From the NCBI GenBank assembly GCA_020725265.1, contig DYFK01000001.1, positions 40,869 to 104,868 on the forward strand: a DNA stretch of 64,000 nucleotides, given 5' to 3'. The stretch's first letter is position 1, and every line of letters begins with the position of its first letter. This document shows positions 26,717 through 36,307 of this stretch, piece after piece. Source of the stretch: Hydrogenophilus sp. Its GTDB lineage: Bacteria; Pseudomonadota; Gammaproteobacteria; Burkholderiales; Thiobacillaceae. The position numbers and the translations under genes are program-made. Under the pieces are notes generated by a model. It made no database searches and was not told the origin of the DNA. It was given only the letters and a program-made list of their open reading frames with translations.

Positions 26717-29019
26717 GGAATCGCCTTGTTCAGGCTGTCCAGGAATTTCTCGGTGGGCTCGTAGCCAACCACCTTGTAGGCGATCTCCTTGCCGTCACGG
26801 TCGAAGAAGATGATGCCGGGCGGTCCGAACAGCTTGAAGCGCGCCAGCAGCGCCTTGTCGTCGGCATTGTTGGCGGTGACGTCCGCCTTCAGCAGCAGCA
26901 CGTCGCGAAGCCGGTCATGCACGCGCGGGTCGGAGAAGGTGAAGCGTTCCATTTCCTTGCAGGACACGCACCAGTCGGCATAGAAGTCGAGCATCACGTA
27001 ACGGCCGGGGGCGCCGGCGATGGCGGCGTCCAGCTCGGCCACCGTGCGCACGTTCTGGAACGGCAGCTTGGCCTGCTGGCCGGCGGCCGCGCCACCGCCG
27101 CTGCCGCCCCCCTGATACACGGTCAGCGGTTGCAACAGATCGCGGCCGCCGCCCATGGCGCCCAGCAGCAGCGCGATGCCGGCGACCAGGGACATGATGC
27201 CGACGCCCTTCCAGAAGCGGGTGAAGCCCTTGGCGTTGACCGGCAGCGGCTCCAGCGCGTGCAGGTACATCGCCGAGATGATCAGCAGGGCCGCCCACAG
27301 CAGCATGTTGACGACGTCGGACAGCAGCGGCGAGATCAGCCAGATCGCGACCGCCAGCAGGGCGACGCCGAAGAAGCTCTTGACCGCGTCCATCCAGCCG
27401 CCGGCGCGCGGCAGCAGGGCGCCGGCGGAAACCCCGACCAGCAGCAGCGGCACGCCCATGCCCAAGGCCAGCGAGAACAGCGAGATACCGCCCAGCACCA
27501 CGTCGCCGGTCTGGCTGATGTACAGCAGCGCGCCGGCCAGCGGCGCGGCGACACAGGGGCCAACGATCAGCGCCGAGATCACGCCCATCACGAACACACT
27601 GGCGAAGCGTCCGCCCTTGATGCGGTTGCTGGCTTCGGTGAAACGGCTTTGCAGGAAGCTCGGCATCTGCAATTCGTAGAAACCGAACATCGACATCGCC
27701 AGCGCGACGAAAATGCCCGCGCCGATGCCCAGTGCCCAGGGATTCTGCAGGGCGTTGGAAATCAGCGTTCCGGACAGGCCGGCGGCGACGCCGGCGAGCG
27801 CGTAGGTCAGCGCCATGCCGAGCACATAGGCGAGCGACAGCATGAAGCCCTTGCGTTTGGTGATCTGCTGCCCCTGGCCGACGATGATCCCGGACAGGAT
27901 GGGAATCATCGGGAACACGCACGGCGTCAGCGACAGCAGCAGACCGAAACCGAAGAAGCTGATCACCACGATCCAGTAATTGCCGCCCTTGAGGATGGCC
28001 TCCACCCGGCCGGTATCGGAAATGTCGGCGGCCGGCGGCGCGGTGGCGGTCGGCGCCGAAGCGACGGGCGCCGGCCCGGCGGCCTCGCCGTCCTCGCCAC
28101 CCCCGCCGGCGGCGGCCGATTCCGGCGCGGCGACGCCCGTCACGTCGATCTCCAGTACCTGATCCATCGGCGGGTAGCAGATGCCCTTGTCGGCGCAACC
28201 CTGATGCTCGGCCTGCAAGCGGACGCGGGTCTTGCTTTCGGGCAGACCGGCCAGCCGGACCACGGCCGTGAACGACTGGTGATGAACCAGGGTTCTGCCG
28301 AAGTTGGGATCGTCCTTTTCCTCCGCCTTCGGCAGATCGACGCGGGCAACGCGGACACCGGCCGGCGCCAGCACCTTGAAGGCGATCTTGTCGTGATACA
28401 GGTAATACCCCGGCTCGATCGAGAAACGGACGTCGACGTGGCCGTCCGGACGCGCCGCCGGCATCAGCCGGAAGGCTTCCTCGGGCGGCAGGAACTCGGG
28501 CTCGTCGGCGCCGCCGAAGCCGGCGGTCAGCGACTTCAGGCGCGCCAGCACGTCCGGGCTTTGCTTCGGCAACGCCGCCGGCGTCGCCGCCGGCCTGGCG
28601 GGCGCGCCCGATACCGGCTGGATGACGACGGTGGCGTCCTGCGGCGGATAGCACACGCCAATATCGGCGCAGCCCTGGAAAGCCGCCTTCAGGTTGAACG
28701 CCTTCGGCGTCCCGGACGCGCTGAACGGAACCCGCACGCGCACGTCGCCGCGCCAGGTTTCCACCTTGCCGAAGAATTCGTCGTCCTTGATCTGGCCGGC
28801 CGGCAGCACCGGCGCGCCCAGCTTGACGCCGCCATCGGCGCTGAACCTGGTCTTGTCGCGATACAGGTAATAACCGTTGGCGATCTGGAAGCGGGCCTCG
28901 ACCATGCCCGGTTCGATCAGCCGGGCCGAGTAGACAAAGGCCTTTTCCGGCTCCAGCAGATCATCGTTGGCGTGCGCGAAGCTGACGAACAACAGCAGGA
29001 AGGCGAGCAGGAAACGCAT
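26713..29019 (-). CDS. dsbD: Thiol:disulfide interchange protein DsbD with two N-terminal alpha domains
   Basis: DsbD carries electrons from cytosolic thioredoxin through the inner membrane to periplasmic thiol proteins. The 768-residue protein is about 200 residues longer than E. coli DsbD (565). The extra length is a second alpha domain: GCADIGVCYPP (Cys117, Cys123) and GCADKGICYPP (Cys275, Cys281), each in a similar context (GYYLYRDKT and GYYLYHDKI). The membrane beta domain has LSLTPCVFPMIPIL and LIVGPCVAAPLAG, the two redox cysteines in the helices. The C-terminal gamma thioredoxin domain has DFYADWCVSCKEME. A signal peptide ends near residue 17. GGAG precedes the ATG at 29019. It is the second gene of the operon after cutA. 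Confidence 0.95.
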   Translation of the reverse strand: MRFLLAFLLLFVSFAHANDDLLEPEKAFVYSARLIEPGMVEARFQIANGYYLYRDKTRFSADGGVKLGAPVLPAGQIKDDEFFGKVETWRGDVRVRVPFSASGTPKAFNLKAAFQGCADIGVCYPPQDATVVIQPVSGAPARPAATPAALPKQSPDVLARLKSLTAGFGGADEPEFLPPEEAFRLMPAARPDGHVDVRFSIEPGYYLYHDKIAFKVLAPAGVRVARVDLPKAEEKDDPNFGRTLVHHQSFTAVVRLAGLPESKTRVRLQAEHQGCADKGICYPPMDQVLEIDVTGVAAPESAAAGGGGEDGEAAGPAPVASAPTATAPPAADISDTGRVEAILKGGNYWIVVISFFGFGLLLSLTPCVFPMIPILSGIIVGQGQQITKRKGFMLSLAYVLGMALTYALAGVAAGLSGTLISNALQNPWALGIGAGIFVALAMSMFGFYELQMPSFLQSRFTEASNRIKGGRFASVFVMGVISALIVGPCVAAPLAGALLYISQTGDVVLGGISLFSLALGMGVPLLLVGVSAGALLPRAGGWMDAVKSFFGVALLAVAIWLISPLLSDVVNMLLWAALLIISAMYLHALEPLPVNAKGFTRFWKGVGIMSLVAGIALLLGAMGGGRDLLQPLTVYQGGGSGGGAAAGQQAKLPFQNVRTVAELDAAIAGAPGRYVMLDFYADWCVSCKEMERFTFSDPRVHDRLRDVLLLKADVTANNADDKALLARFKLFGPPGIIFFDRDGKEIAYKVVGYEPTEKFLDSLNKAIP

Positions 29020-29033
29020 GAGCAGAACTCCGG

Positions 29034-29396
29034 TCAGGGACGGGACGCCGGCGCGTCGGGGCTTACGGCGGCCGATGGCGTCGCGGTCTCCGCTTCGATC
29101 CAGCGGAGGTAGTCCGGCAGACCGCGGGCCACGTCGAGGGCCACGATCTCCGGCAATTCGTAGGGGTGATGTTGTCGCAGGAAGGCTTCCAGCGCCGGGT
29201 AAAGTTCCGTCCGGGTCTTGATGAATAGCGGAACCTCACCATCTTCCCGGATGTCGTCCCGCCATCGATACACCGATCGACAGGGCGCCAGCACGTTGAC
29301 GCACGCCGCGAGCCGCTGCTCCACCAGTTCTCGCGCCAGTTTGCCGGCCGAGTCCGCATCGGGTAGCGTGGTCAGGACCAGATAGGTGGAAGTCAC
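29034..29396 (-). CDS. cutA: Divalent-cation tolerance protein CutA
   Basis: A 120-residue CutA1-family protein, a small trimeric signalling-type fold first linked to copper tolerance. Typical segments are LVLTTLPDADSAGKLARELV, RLAACVNVLAPCRSVYRW, EVPLFIKTRTELYPALEAFL and HHPYELPEIVALDV. The start is a GTG at 29396. It is the first gene of the operon, 14 bp ahead of dsbD, and divergent from fxsA. The C-terminal 15 residues are a low-complexity tail. Confidence 0.93.
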   Translation of the reverse strand: MTSTYLVLTTLPDADSAGKLARELVEQRLAACVNVLAPCRSVYRWRDDIREDGEVPLFIKTRTELYPALEAFLRQHHPYELPEIVALDVARGLPDYLRWIEAETATPSAAVSPDAPASRP

Positions 29397-29408
29397 GGAG
29401 AAAAAGGC

Positions 29409-29906
29409 ATGCGCATGGGGTTTTCGGGCGGGATCGCGAGCGGTCCGGTCGGCACGTTCGTGGCGATTATAGCCGTCGTCATTCTAGCCCTGGAAATAGT
29501 GGGCATCTACCAGATCGGCCAGCGGATCGGCCTGCCGCTGACGCTGCTCTGGCTGATCGCGGCGGTGGTGCTCGGCGTCAACGTGATCCGGCGCGCCGGC
29601 AACGATTTCCCGGCGCGCATGGCCGCCGCCCTCCAGCACGGCCAGGCGCCATTCGCGCTGCTGTGGGCCACCGGCCGCCGCTATCTGGCCGGCCTGCTGC
29701 TGATTTTTCCCGGCCCGTTCAGCGACATCCTGGGGCTGCTCCTGCTGGCCTGGCCGTCGCGCTTGCCGCCAGCGTCACCGAACCGCGCGCCGGACGGCGA
29801 AGGCCCAGAGGCCACCGTCGAACCGCCCCCCGGCCCGGACCGACGCGCGACGCGCCGCCCCGGGGACGGCAACGTGATCGAAGGCGAATTCCGGCGCGAG
29901 GACTGA
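29409..29906 (+). CDS. fxsA: FxsA-family cytoplasmic-membrane protein
   Basis: A 165-residue membrane protein of the FxsA family, known in E. coli for relieving phage T7 exclusion by the F plasmid. It has three to four helices: FVAIIAVVILALEIVGIYQI, LPLTLLWLIAAVVLGVNVIR and YLAGLLLIFPGPFSDILGLL, the last carrying the family's PGxxSDxLG motif. The C-terminal tail after about residue 118 is hydrophilic and ends NVIEGEFRRED, a common FxsA ending. GGAG lies ahead of the ATG at 29409. It is divergent from cutA, only 12 bp apart. Confidence 0.9.
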   Translation: MRMGFSGGIASGPVGTFVAIIAVVILALEIVGIYQIGQRIGLPLTLLWLIAAVVLGVNVIRRAGNDFPARMAAALQHGQAPFALLWATGRRYLAGLLLIFPGPFSDILGLLLLAWPSRLPPASPNRAPDGEGPEATVEPPPGPDRRATRRPGDGNVIEGEFRRED

Positions 29907-29915
29907 CGCGCCGGC

Positions 29916-31067
29916 TCAGTCGAGCTGTCGGCGCAGGTGGCGCAACGCCACCAGGAAGGTGGCGGCGGCCGGAATGGCGACGAGCACGCCGACGAAGCCG
30001 AACAACTGGCCGAACGCCATCAGCGCGAAAATCACCGCCACCGGATGCAGGCCGACCCGCTCGCCGACCAGCCAGGGCGTGACCGCCATGCTCTCCAGCA
30101 ACTGGCCGATCAGGAACACGCCCCAGACCCAGAGCAGGCCACCCAGTTCGCCAAACTGCGCCCAGCCGGCCAGGGTGCCGAGCAGCACGCCGACGATGAC
30201 GCCCAGATAGGGCACGAACACCAGGATGCCGGAAATCAGGCCGACCGCCAGCGCGTAATCGAGTCCGACCAGCCACAGGCCCAGGCTGTAGAAGATGGCC
30301 ATGACCACGATGACCATGACCTGGCCGCGCACGAATTGCGACAGCACGGTATCGATCTCGCCGGCGATGCCGATGCTCGTGGCGCGCACCGAGGCCGGCA
30401 GCCATTCCGCCAGGCGCGCCAGGATCAGATCCCAGTCGCGCAGCAGGTAGAACAGCACCACCGGCACCAGCAACAGGTTGGCGAACACGCCGAGCAGCGC
30501 CAGACCGCCATCGGTCAGGCGCGGCAGATAGCGGGTCAGTTGCGACAGCTCGCCGACGTGATCCTTGAGCCAGGCCACGATCTGTTCCTGATCGCGCACC
30601 AGATCGACGCCGAAATGGGTGGCCACCCACGGCACCAGGGTCTGGCTGCCCCATTCCACCAGCAGCGGCACCTGCTGCATCAGCAGCCGGATCTGCGCCT
30701 GCGCCAGTGGCGCAAGGATCAGCAGCAGGAGCACGCCGGCGACCAGCAGGCCGAGCAGGACGACGACCGTGCCCCAGGTCCGGTTCAGCCGGCGCGCCTG
30801 TAGGCGATCGACCAGCGGATCGCACAGATAGGCGAGCGCGGCGGCGAGCAGGAACGGCGACAGGATCGGTGACAACAGGTACAGCAGCCAGGCGCCGCCG
30901 GCGGCGAGCCCCAGTCCCAGATACAGGCGGACGCGCGGCGAAGCGCCACCGCTGGCCGGCGCCGGCGTTTCGGCCGCGCCCGCCGCCGCCATGGTCGGCT
31001 CCGGCTCGGCGGGCGAAGCGGGCGGGGAGTCGGAGGGAGAGTCGGGCGGCGGAGTCTGTTCACGCAT
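29916..31067 (-). CDS. AI-2E family (PerM-like) transporter
   Basis: A 383-residue polytopic membrane protein of the AI-2 exporter/PerM superfamily. A Pro/Ala-rich N-terminal tail (about 45 residues) is followed by eight or so helices. Family features include LSPFLLAAALAYLCDPLVDRL, VVLFYLLRDWD, FVRGQVMVIVVMAIFYSLGL, YALAVGLISGILVFVPYLG and GLHPVAVIFALMAFG. The substrate is unknown; some relatives are Na+/H+ antiporters rather than autoinducer exporters. It is divergent from purM, a layout common in betaproteobacteria. Confidence 0.92.
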   Translation of the reverse strand: MREQTPPPDSPSDSPPASPAEPEPTMAAAGAAETPAPASGGASPRVRLYLGLGLAAGGAWLLYLLSPILSPFLLAAALAYLCDPLVDRLQARRLNRTWGTVVVLLGLLVAGVLLLLILAPLAQAQIRLLMQQVPLLVEWGSQTLVPWVATHFGVDLVRDQEQIVAWLKDHVGELSQLTRYLPRLTDGGLALLGVFANLLLVPVVLFYLLRDWDLILARLAEWLPASVRATSIGIAGEIDTVLSQFVRGQVMVIVVMAIFYSLGLWLVGLDYALAVGLISGILVFVPYLGVIVGVLLGTLAGWAQFGELGGLLWVWGVFLIGQLLESMAVTPWLVGERVGLHPVAVIFALMAFGQLFGFVGVLVAIPAAATFLVALRHLRRQLD

Positions 31068-31112
31068 GTGGGCTAGAATACACCGTTATTTTTGCTTCCC
31101 GACCGCCCCGCC

Positions 31113-32150
<1,038 letters not shown>

Positions 32151-32163
32151 GGCGGCCGCGCCG

Positions 32164-32823
32164 ATGCGCGTCGTCACCCTCATCTCCGGGCGCGGCAGCA
32201 ACCTGCGCGCCCTGCTCGAAGCACGCCGCCCGGGTGGCGCGCTGGCCGGGCAGCCGGTCGAGTTCGCCTGCGTGATCAGCAACCGCGCCGATGCCGCCGG
32301 CCTCGCCATCGCCGCTGAACACGGCATCGCCACCGAAGTGGTCGACCATCGCCAGCACCCGGAGCGCGCCGCCTTCGACCGCGCGCTGGCCGAGCGCATC
32401 GACGCGCACCGGCCCGATCTGGTCGTGCTGGCGGGCTTCATGCGCATCCTGTCGCCGGAATTCGTGCGCCATTACGAAAACCGCCTGATCAACATCCATC
32501 CCGCGTTGCTGCCGGCGTTTCCCGGCCTCGACACGCACGCGCGCGCGCTCGCCGCCGGCGTCAAGCTGCACGGCTGCACGGTGCATTTCGTCACCGCCGA
32601 GGTCGATGCCGGTCCGATCCTGGTCCAGGCCGCCGTGCCAGTGCGCGCCGACGACGACCCGGCGCGCCTAGCCGCGCGCGTGCTCGTCCAGGAACATCGC
32701 GTCTACCCGCTCGCCCTGCGCTGGCTGGCGCAAGGTCGGGTGCGCGTGGACGAGCACGGCGTTGCCCGCGTCAGCGCGGATACCGGCGACGCCGACGCCG
32801 CGCTGGTGTCGCCGTCGGGCTGA
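32164..32823 (+). CDS. purN: Phosphoribosylglycinamide formyltransferase PurN
   Basis: PurN adds a formyl group from 10-formyl-THF to GAR in purine synthesis. The 219-residue protein begins MRVVTLISGRGSNLRAL, and contains LAGFMRILSPEF, the NIHPALLPAFPG motif with catalytic Asn and His, and HFVTAEVDAGPILVQ with the catalytic Asp. It sits between purM and a DUF3108 gene that starts 3 bp after its stop, so all three are probably one transcript. Confidence 0.96.
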   Translation: MRVVTLISGRGSNLRALLEARRPGGALAGQPVEFACVISNRADAAGLAIAAEHGIATEVVDHRQHPERAAFDRALAERIDAHRPDLVVLAGFMRILSPEFVRHYENRLINIHPALLPAFPGLDTHARALAAGVKLHGCTVHFVTAEVDAGPILVQAAVPVRADDDPARLAARVLVQEHRVYPLALRWLAQGRVRVDEHGVARVSADTGDADAALVSPSG

Positions 32824-32826
32824 CCG

Positions 32827-33873
32827 ATGACGGCCATGCGCGGCGACCGGCGCATTCTCGGCCTGGCCATGTTCACGTCCCTGCTCGCCCACCTGCTGGT
32901 TCTGGGCAACGTCCAGGTCTGGCTGGCGGTACCGGCGGAAGAAATTCCCTTCCCCATCGAAACCCGTCTGGTCGAACCTGATCCCCCACCAATCCCACCG
33001 GCCCCGAGACCGGTCGCGCCGCCACCCGCCTCGCGGCCACCGCCGGTGATGGCCATGCCCATAACGCCCCAACCGCCGGCCATCGCCCTGGCCCCGAGCG
33101 CGCCGGAACCCTCCCCCCCGCGGCCCGAACCACCGGCGCCCCACCTGGACCCGGCACCGGAACCCGCGCCGGAACCGCCTCCCACCGCCATGCCGGAACC
33201 AGCCACCGAAAGCGCGGCGGAGCCGGTCAACGCGCTCCCGCCGGCCCTGCGCGACCTGCCCGACAGCCTGACCCTGCGCTACGCGGTGCAGGCCGGCGAG
33301 GGTGGTTTCAACCTCGGCCGCGCCCGCTATCAATGGCGCGCCGACGGCGATCGCTACCGGCTGGAAAGCGTCACCGAAGCCATCGGCCTGACCTCGCTGT
33401 TCATCAGCGGCCAGATCGTCCAGCGCAGCGAAGGCGCCATCGACGCCCACGGCCTGCGCCCGGAACGCTTCAGCATGACGCGCGGCGAACGCAAACAGGA
33501 CGTGGCCCGCTTCGACTGGGCCAATCGTCGCCTGGAAACACGCCGCGAAACCGTCGAGCTGCCGCCGCTCGCCCAGGACCTGCTCAGCTTCCCGTTCCAC
33601 CTGGCCATGACCATCCGCGAGGACAGCGGCACCCACCTGCTGCACGTGACCAATGGCCGCAAGCTGCGCGACTACCCGTTCCGCTTCCGCGGCCACGAGG
33701 CCATCCCGCTGGAAGGAGGCCGCGTCAACGCCCTGCACCTGCAAGGGGCGCGCGCCGGCGAAGGTTCGCTCGACGTCTGGCTGGCGCCGGCGCGCCACTG
33801 GCTGCCGGTGCGCATCCGCACCCTCGACGACAAGGGCAAGGTGCTGGTGCTGCGGCTGGAATCGGTGGAATGA
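32827..33873 (+). CDS. DUF3108-domain protein, membrane-anchored with Pro-rich linker
   Basis: A 348-residue protein: one N-terminal membrane helix (about 10-34), a very proline-rich linker (about 48-130) and a C-terminal DUF3108 domain (about 145-345). The domain shows LRYAVQAGEGGFNLGRARYQW, RLESVTEAIGLTSLF and LDVWLAPARHWLPVRIRTLD. It is probably periplasmic, spanning towards the outer membrane. The position right after purMN is found in other betaproteobacteria. The role of the domain is unknown. Confidence 0.88.
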   Translation: MTAMRGDRRILGLAMFTSLLAHLLVLGNVQVWLAVPAEEIPFPIETRLVEPDPPPIPPAPRPVAPPPASRPPPVMAMPITPQPPAIALAPSAPEPSPPRPEPPAPHLDPAPEPAPEPPPTAMPEPATESAAEPVNALPPALRDLPDSLTLRYAVQAGEGGFNLGRARYQWRADGDRYRLESVTEAIGLTSLFISGQIVQRSEGAIDAHGLRPERFSMTRGERKQDVARFDWANRRLETRRETVELPPLAQDLLSFPFHLAMTIREDSGTHLLHVTNGRKLRDYPFRFRGHEAIPLEGGRVNALHLQGARAGEGSLDVWLAPARHWLPVRIRTLDDKGKVLVLRLESVE

Positions 33874-33886
33874 AGGCGCGCCGCGC

Positions 33887-34540
33887 TCAGCGACCATCCG
33901 GCGGCATCGGGCCTTGCAGGATTTCCCGCAGCAACGCCACCGAGACCGGACGCTTGCGGCTGAGCGACCAGTCGTCGAGCGCGTCGACGGTGGCGAGCAG
34001 GCGCGGCAGGTCGCGCCGGCTGTGGGTAAGCAGGTAGCGGAGCACGTCCTCGGGCAGGCGCAGGCCGCGCGCCTCGGCGCGGATCGCCAGGGCGGCGGCC
34101 TTGTCGGCGTCGCTCAGCGGCTGCACCCGGAACACCAGACCCTGCGCCAGCCGGGTGGCGAGGTCGGCGCGGATGGCCAGACGGGCGGGCGGCAGCGGGC
34201 CGCTGGCGAGAACACGGCCACCACCGTCGCGGGCGGCGTTGATCTGGTTGAACAAGCGAATCTGGTCGTCGCCGTCGAGGCTGTCGACGTCGTCCACCGC
34301 CAGTCGGGCGACCGGGTCGTCCGGCAGCGGCCGGCCGGCAACCGCGCCGGTGGCGGCGCGCCAGGCGGCGAGCAGGTGGCTTTTGCCGACGCCCGCCTCG
34401 CCCCACAGGTAGACCACCGGCTCGCCTTCACCGGCGGCATGACCGCGCAGGCTGGCGATCAGTTCGGCGTTGGCGCCGGCAAGGAAGTTGTCGAAGCCGG
34501 GCGCGGCTTCCGGGCGGATGTCGAGAATGAGCTGACGCAT
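33887..34540 (-). CDS. hda: DnaA regulatory inactivator Hda
   Basis: Hda is the AAA+ protein that, bound to the DNA sliding clamp, turns DnaA-ATP into DnaA-ADP after initiation. The 217-residue protein starts MRQLILDI, where QLILDI is the clamp-binding motif. It has the P-loop GEAGVGKSHLL, the Walker-B-like AVDDVDSLDGDDQ, and the DnaA-like C-terminal DLPRLLATVDALDDWSL. An ATG nine bases further upstream is possible. It is divergent from nadA. Confidence 0.93.
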   Translation of the reverse strand: MRQLILDIRPEAAPGFDNFLAGANAELIASLRGHAAGEGEPVVYLWGEAGVGKSHLLAAWRAATGAVAGRPLPDDPVARLAVDDVDSLDGDDQIRLFNQINAARDGGGRVLASGPLPPARLAIRADLATRLAQGLVFRVQPLSDADKAAALAIRAEARGLRLPEDVLRYLLTHSRRDLPRLLATVDALDDWSLSRKRPVSVALLREILQGPMPPDGR

Positions 34541-34642
34541 GGCGCGCAAGTCTACCAGTCGGCCCGGCCGGCGCCGCCAGCTTGACAGGGGTCGGTCCCA
34601 CCACTACAACCGGGGCGACTTGCCGTTTTCTCCGGTTCCATC

Positions 34643-35713
34643 ATGAATGCCATCGTCCAGGTCCCCCCCGCCCACCCCGTCACCGACGTGCCCCCCGTGA
34701 TCGAGGAAGTCCTCGATGACGACGAACGCGAAGCCCTGCGCGCGCGCATCAAGACCTTGCTGCGCGAACAGGACGCGGTGCTGGTGGCGCACTACTACAC
34801 CTCGGCGGAATTGCAGAAGCTGGCCGAGGAAACCGGCGGCTGCGTGTCCGATTCCCTGGAAATGGCGCGTTTCGGCCATGCCTCGAAGGCAAGCACGCTG
34901 ATCGTCGCCGGCGTGCGCTTCATGGGTGAGACGGCCAAGATCCTGAATCCGGAAAAACGGGTGCTGATGCCGGACCCCGGCGCCGAGTGTTCGCTCGACC
35001 TGTCCTGCCCGGCCGACGAGTTCGCCCGCTTTTGCGACGCCCACCCGGACCGGACCGTGGTGGTCTACGCCAATACCTCGGCGGCGGTGAAGGCGCGCGC
35101 CGACTGGATGGTGACGTCGAGCATCGCGGTCAAGGTGGCCGCGCACCTGAAAGCGCGGGGCAGGAAGCTGATCTGGGCGCCGGACCGCTTTCTGGGCGAT
35201 TACGTGCGTCGGGAAACCGGCGCCGACATGCTGCTCTGGCAAGGTTCCTGCGTGGTGCACGAGAAATTCAAGGCGGATGGCATCCGCGAACTCAAGGTCC
35301 GCCATCCGGAAGCCGCCGTGCTGGTGCATCCGGAATCGCCGGCGGCGGTGATCGCGCTGGCCGACGTGGTCGGTTCGACCACGCAACTGATCCGCGCCGC
35401 CGCCGAGCTGCCCAACCCGCTCCTGATCGTCGCCACCGACAACGGCATCTTCCACAAGATGCGGCTGGCGGCACCGGGCAAGACGCTGATCGAGGCGCCC
35501 ACCGGCGGCACCGGCGCCACCTGCGTGTCCTGCGCGCATTGCCCGTGGATGGCGATGAACGGCCTGCGCGGCCTCGCGCGCGTGCTGGAAACCGGCGCCA
35601 ACGCGATCGAGATCGATCCGGCGATCGGCGCCCGCGCAGTGGTTTCGATCAACCGCATGCTCGAATTCGCCGGCCAGCGCGGCATCACCGTCGCCGGCAT
35701 GAGCGGCGACTGA
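34643..35713 (+). CDS. nadA: Quinolinate synthase NadA
   Basis: NadA condenses iminoaspartate with dihydroxyacetone phosphate to quinolinate for NAD synthesis, using a 4Fe-4S cluster. The 356-residue product has [46 protein letters not shown], and the late cysteines in [20 protein letters not shown]-like [11 protein letters not shown] is also present. nadB and nadC are not in the window. Confidence 0.96.
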   Translation: MNAIVQVPPAHPVTDVPPVIEEVLDDDEREALRARIKTLLREQDAVLVAHYYTSAELQKLAEETGGCVSDSLEMARFGHASKASTLIVAGVRFMGETAKILNPEKRVLMPDPGAECSLDLSCPADEFARFCDAHPDRTVVVYANTSAAVKARADWMVTSSIAVKVAAHLKARGRKLIWAPDRFLGDYVRRETGADMLLWQGSCVVHEKFKADGIRELKVRHPEAAVLVHPESPAAVIALADVVGSTTQLIRAAAELPNPLLIVATDNGIFHKMRLAAPGKTLIEAPTGGTGATCVSCAHCPWMAMNGLRGLARVLETGANAIEIDPAIGARAVVSINRMLEFAGQRGITVAGMSGD

Positions 35714-35823
35714 GCGTCAGGCGGACAACGGGTGCGCCGGCTCACAGCCGCCGCACCGGACCTGTGTTTTCATCCGCGCGCCGTCGCGCGCGTGCTTTTC
35801 CCGCCCAACCAAGGAGACCCACC

Positions 35824-36243
35824 ATGAGCTTCATCCAGGAATTCAAGGAATTCGCGGTACGCGGCAACGTCATCGATCTCGCCGTCGGCGTGGTCATCGG
35901 CGGCGCCTTCGGCAAGATCGTCGACTCCCTGGTCAAGGACATCGTCATGCCGCCGATCGGCGCCATGATGGGCGGCGTCGATTTCAAGCAGCTCTACCTG
36001 AACCTGGGCGACACCGCTTACGAAAGCCTGGACGCCGCCGAAAAGGCGGGCGCGCCGCTGATCAAGTACGGCGCCTTCATCAACAATCTGGTCGATTTCA
36101 CCATCATCGCCTTCGCGATCTTCGTCGCGGTCAAGGCCATCAACAAACTCAAGCGCGAAAAGCCGGCGCCCGCCCCGGCGCCGGCCGCGCCGCCGGAAGA
36201 TGTCCTGCTGCTGCGCGAGATTCGCGATTCCCTGAAGAAATGA
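35824..36243 (+). CDS. mscL: Large-conductance mechanosensitive channel MscL
   Basis: MscL opens under membrane tension to release solutes during osmotic downshock. The 139-residue protein has the N-terminal helix and first membrane helix [33 protein letters not shown] periplasmic loop follows, then the second helix ([16 protein letters not shown]) and a C-terminal cytosolic helix ([11 protein letters not shown]). AAGGAGA lies ahead of the ATG at 35824. Confidence 0.97.
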   Translation: MSFIQEFKEFAVRGNVIDLAVGVVIGGAFGKIVDSLVKDIVMPPIGAMMGGVDFKQLYLNLGDTAYESLDAAEKAGAPLIKYGAFINNLVDFTIIAFAIFVAVKAINKLKREKPAPAPAPAAPPEDVLLLREIRDSLKK

Positions 36244-36307
36244 CGCAATGACCACGGGCGCCGTCCACCCGGCCGCGCGCCCTTCCCGCAACCTTGCTCC
36301 GAGTCCC

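Noticed and set aside
26917..29112. 731-residue forward frame opposite dsbD
   Set aside because: Antisense to a complete DsbD with all redox motifs; composition is typical for an antisense frame.
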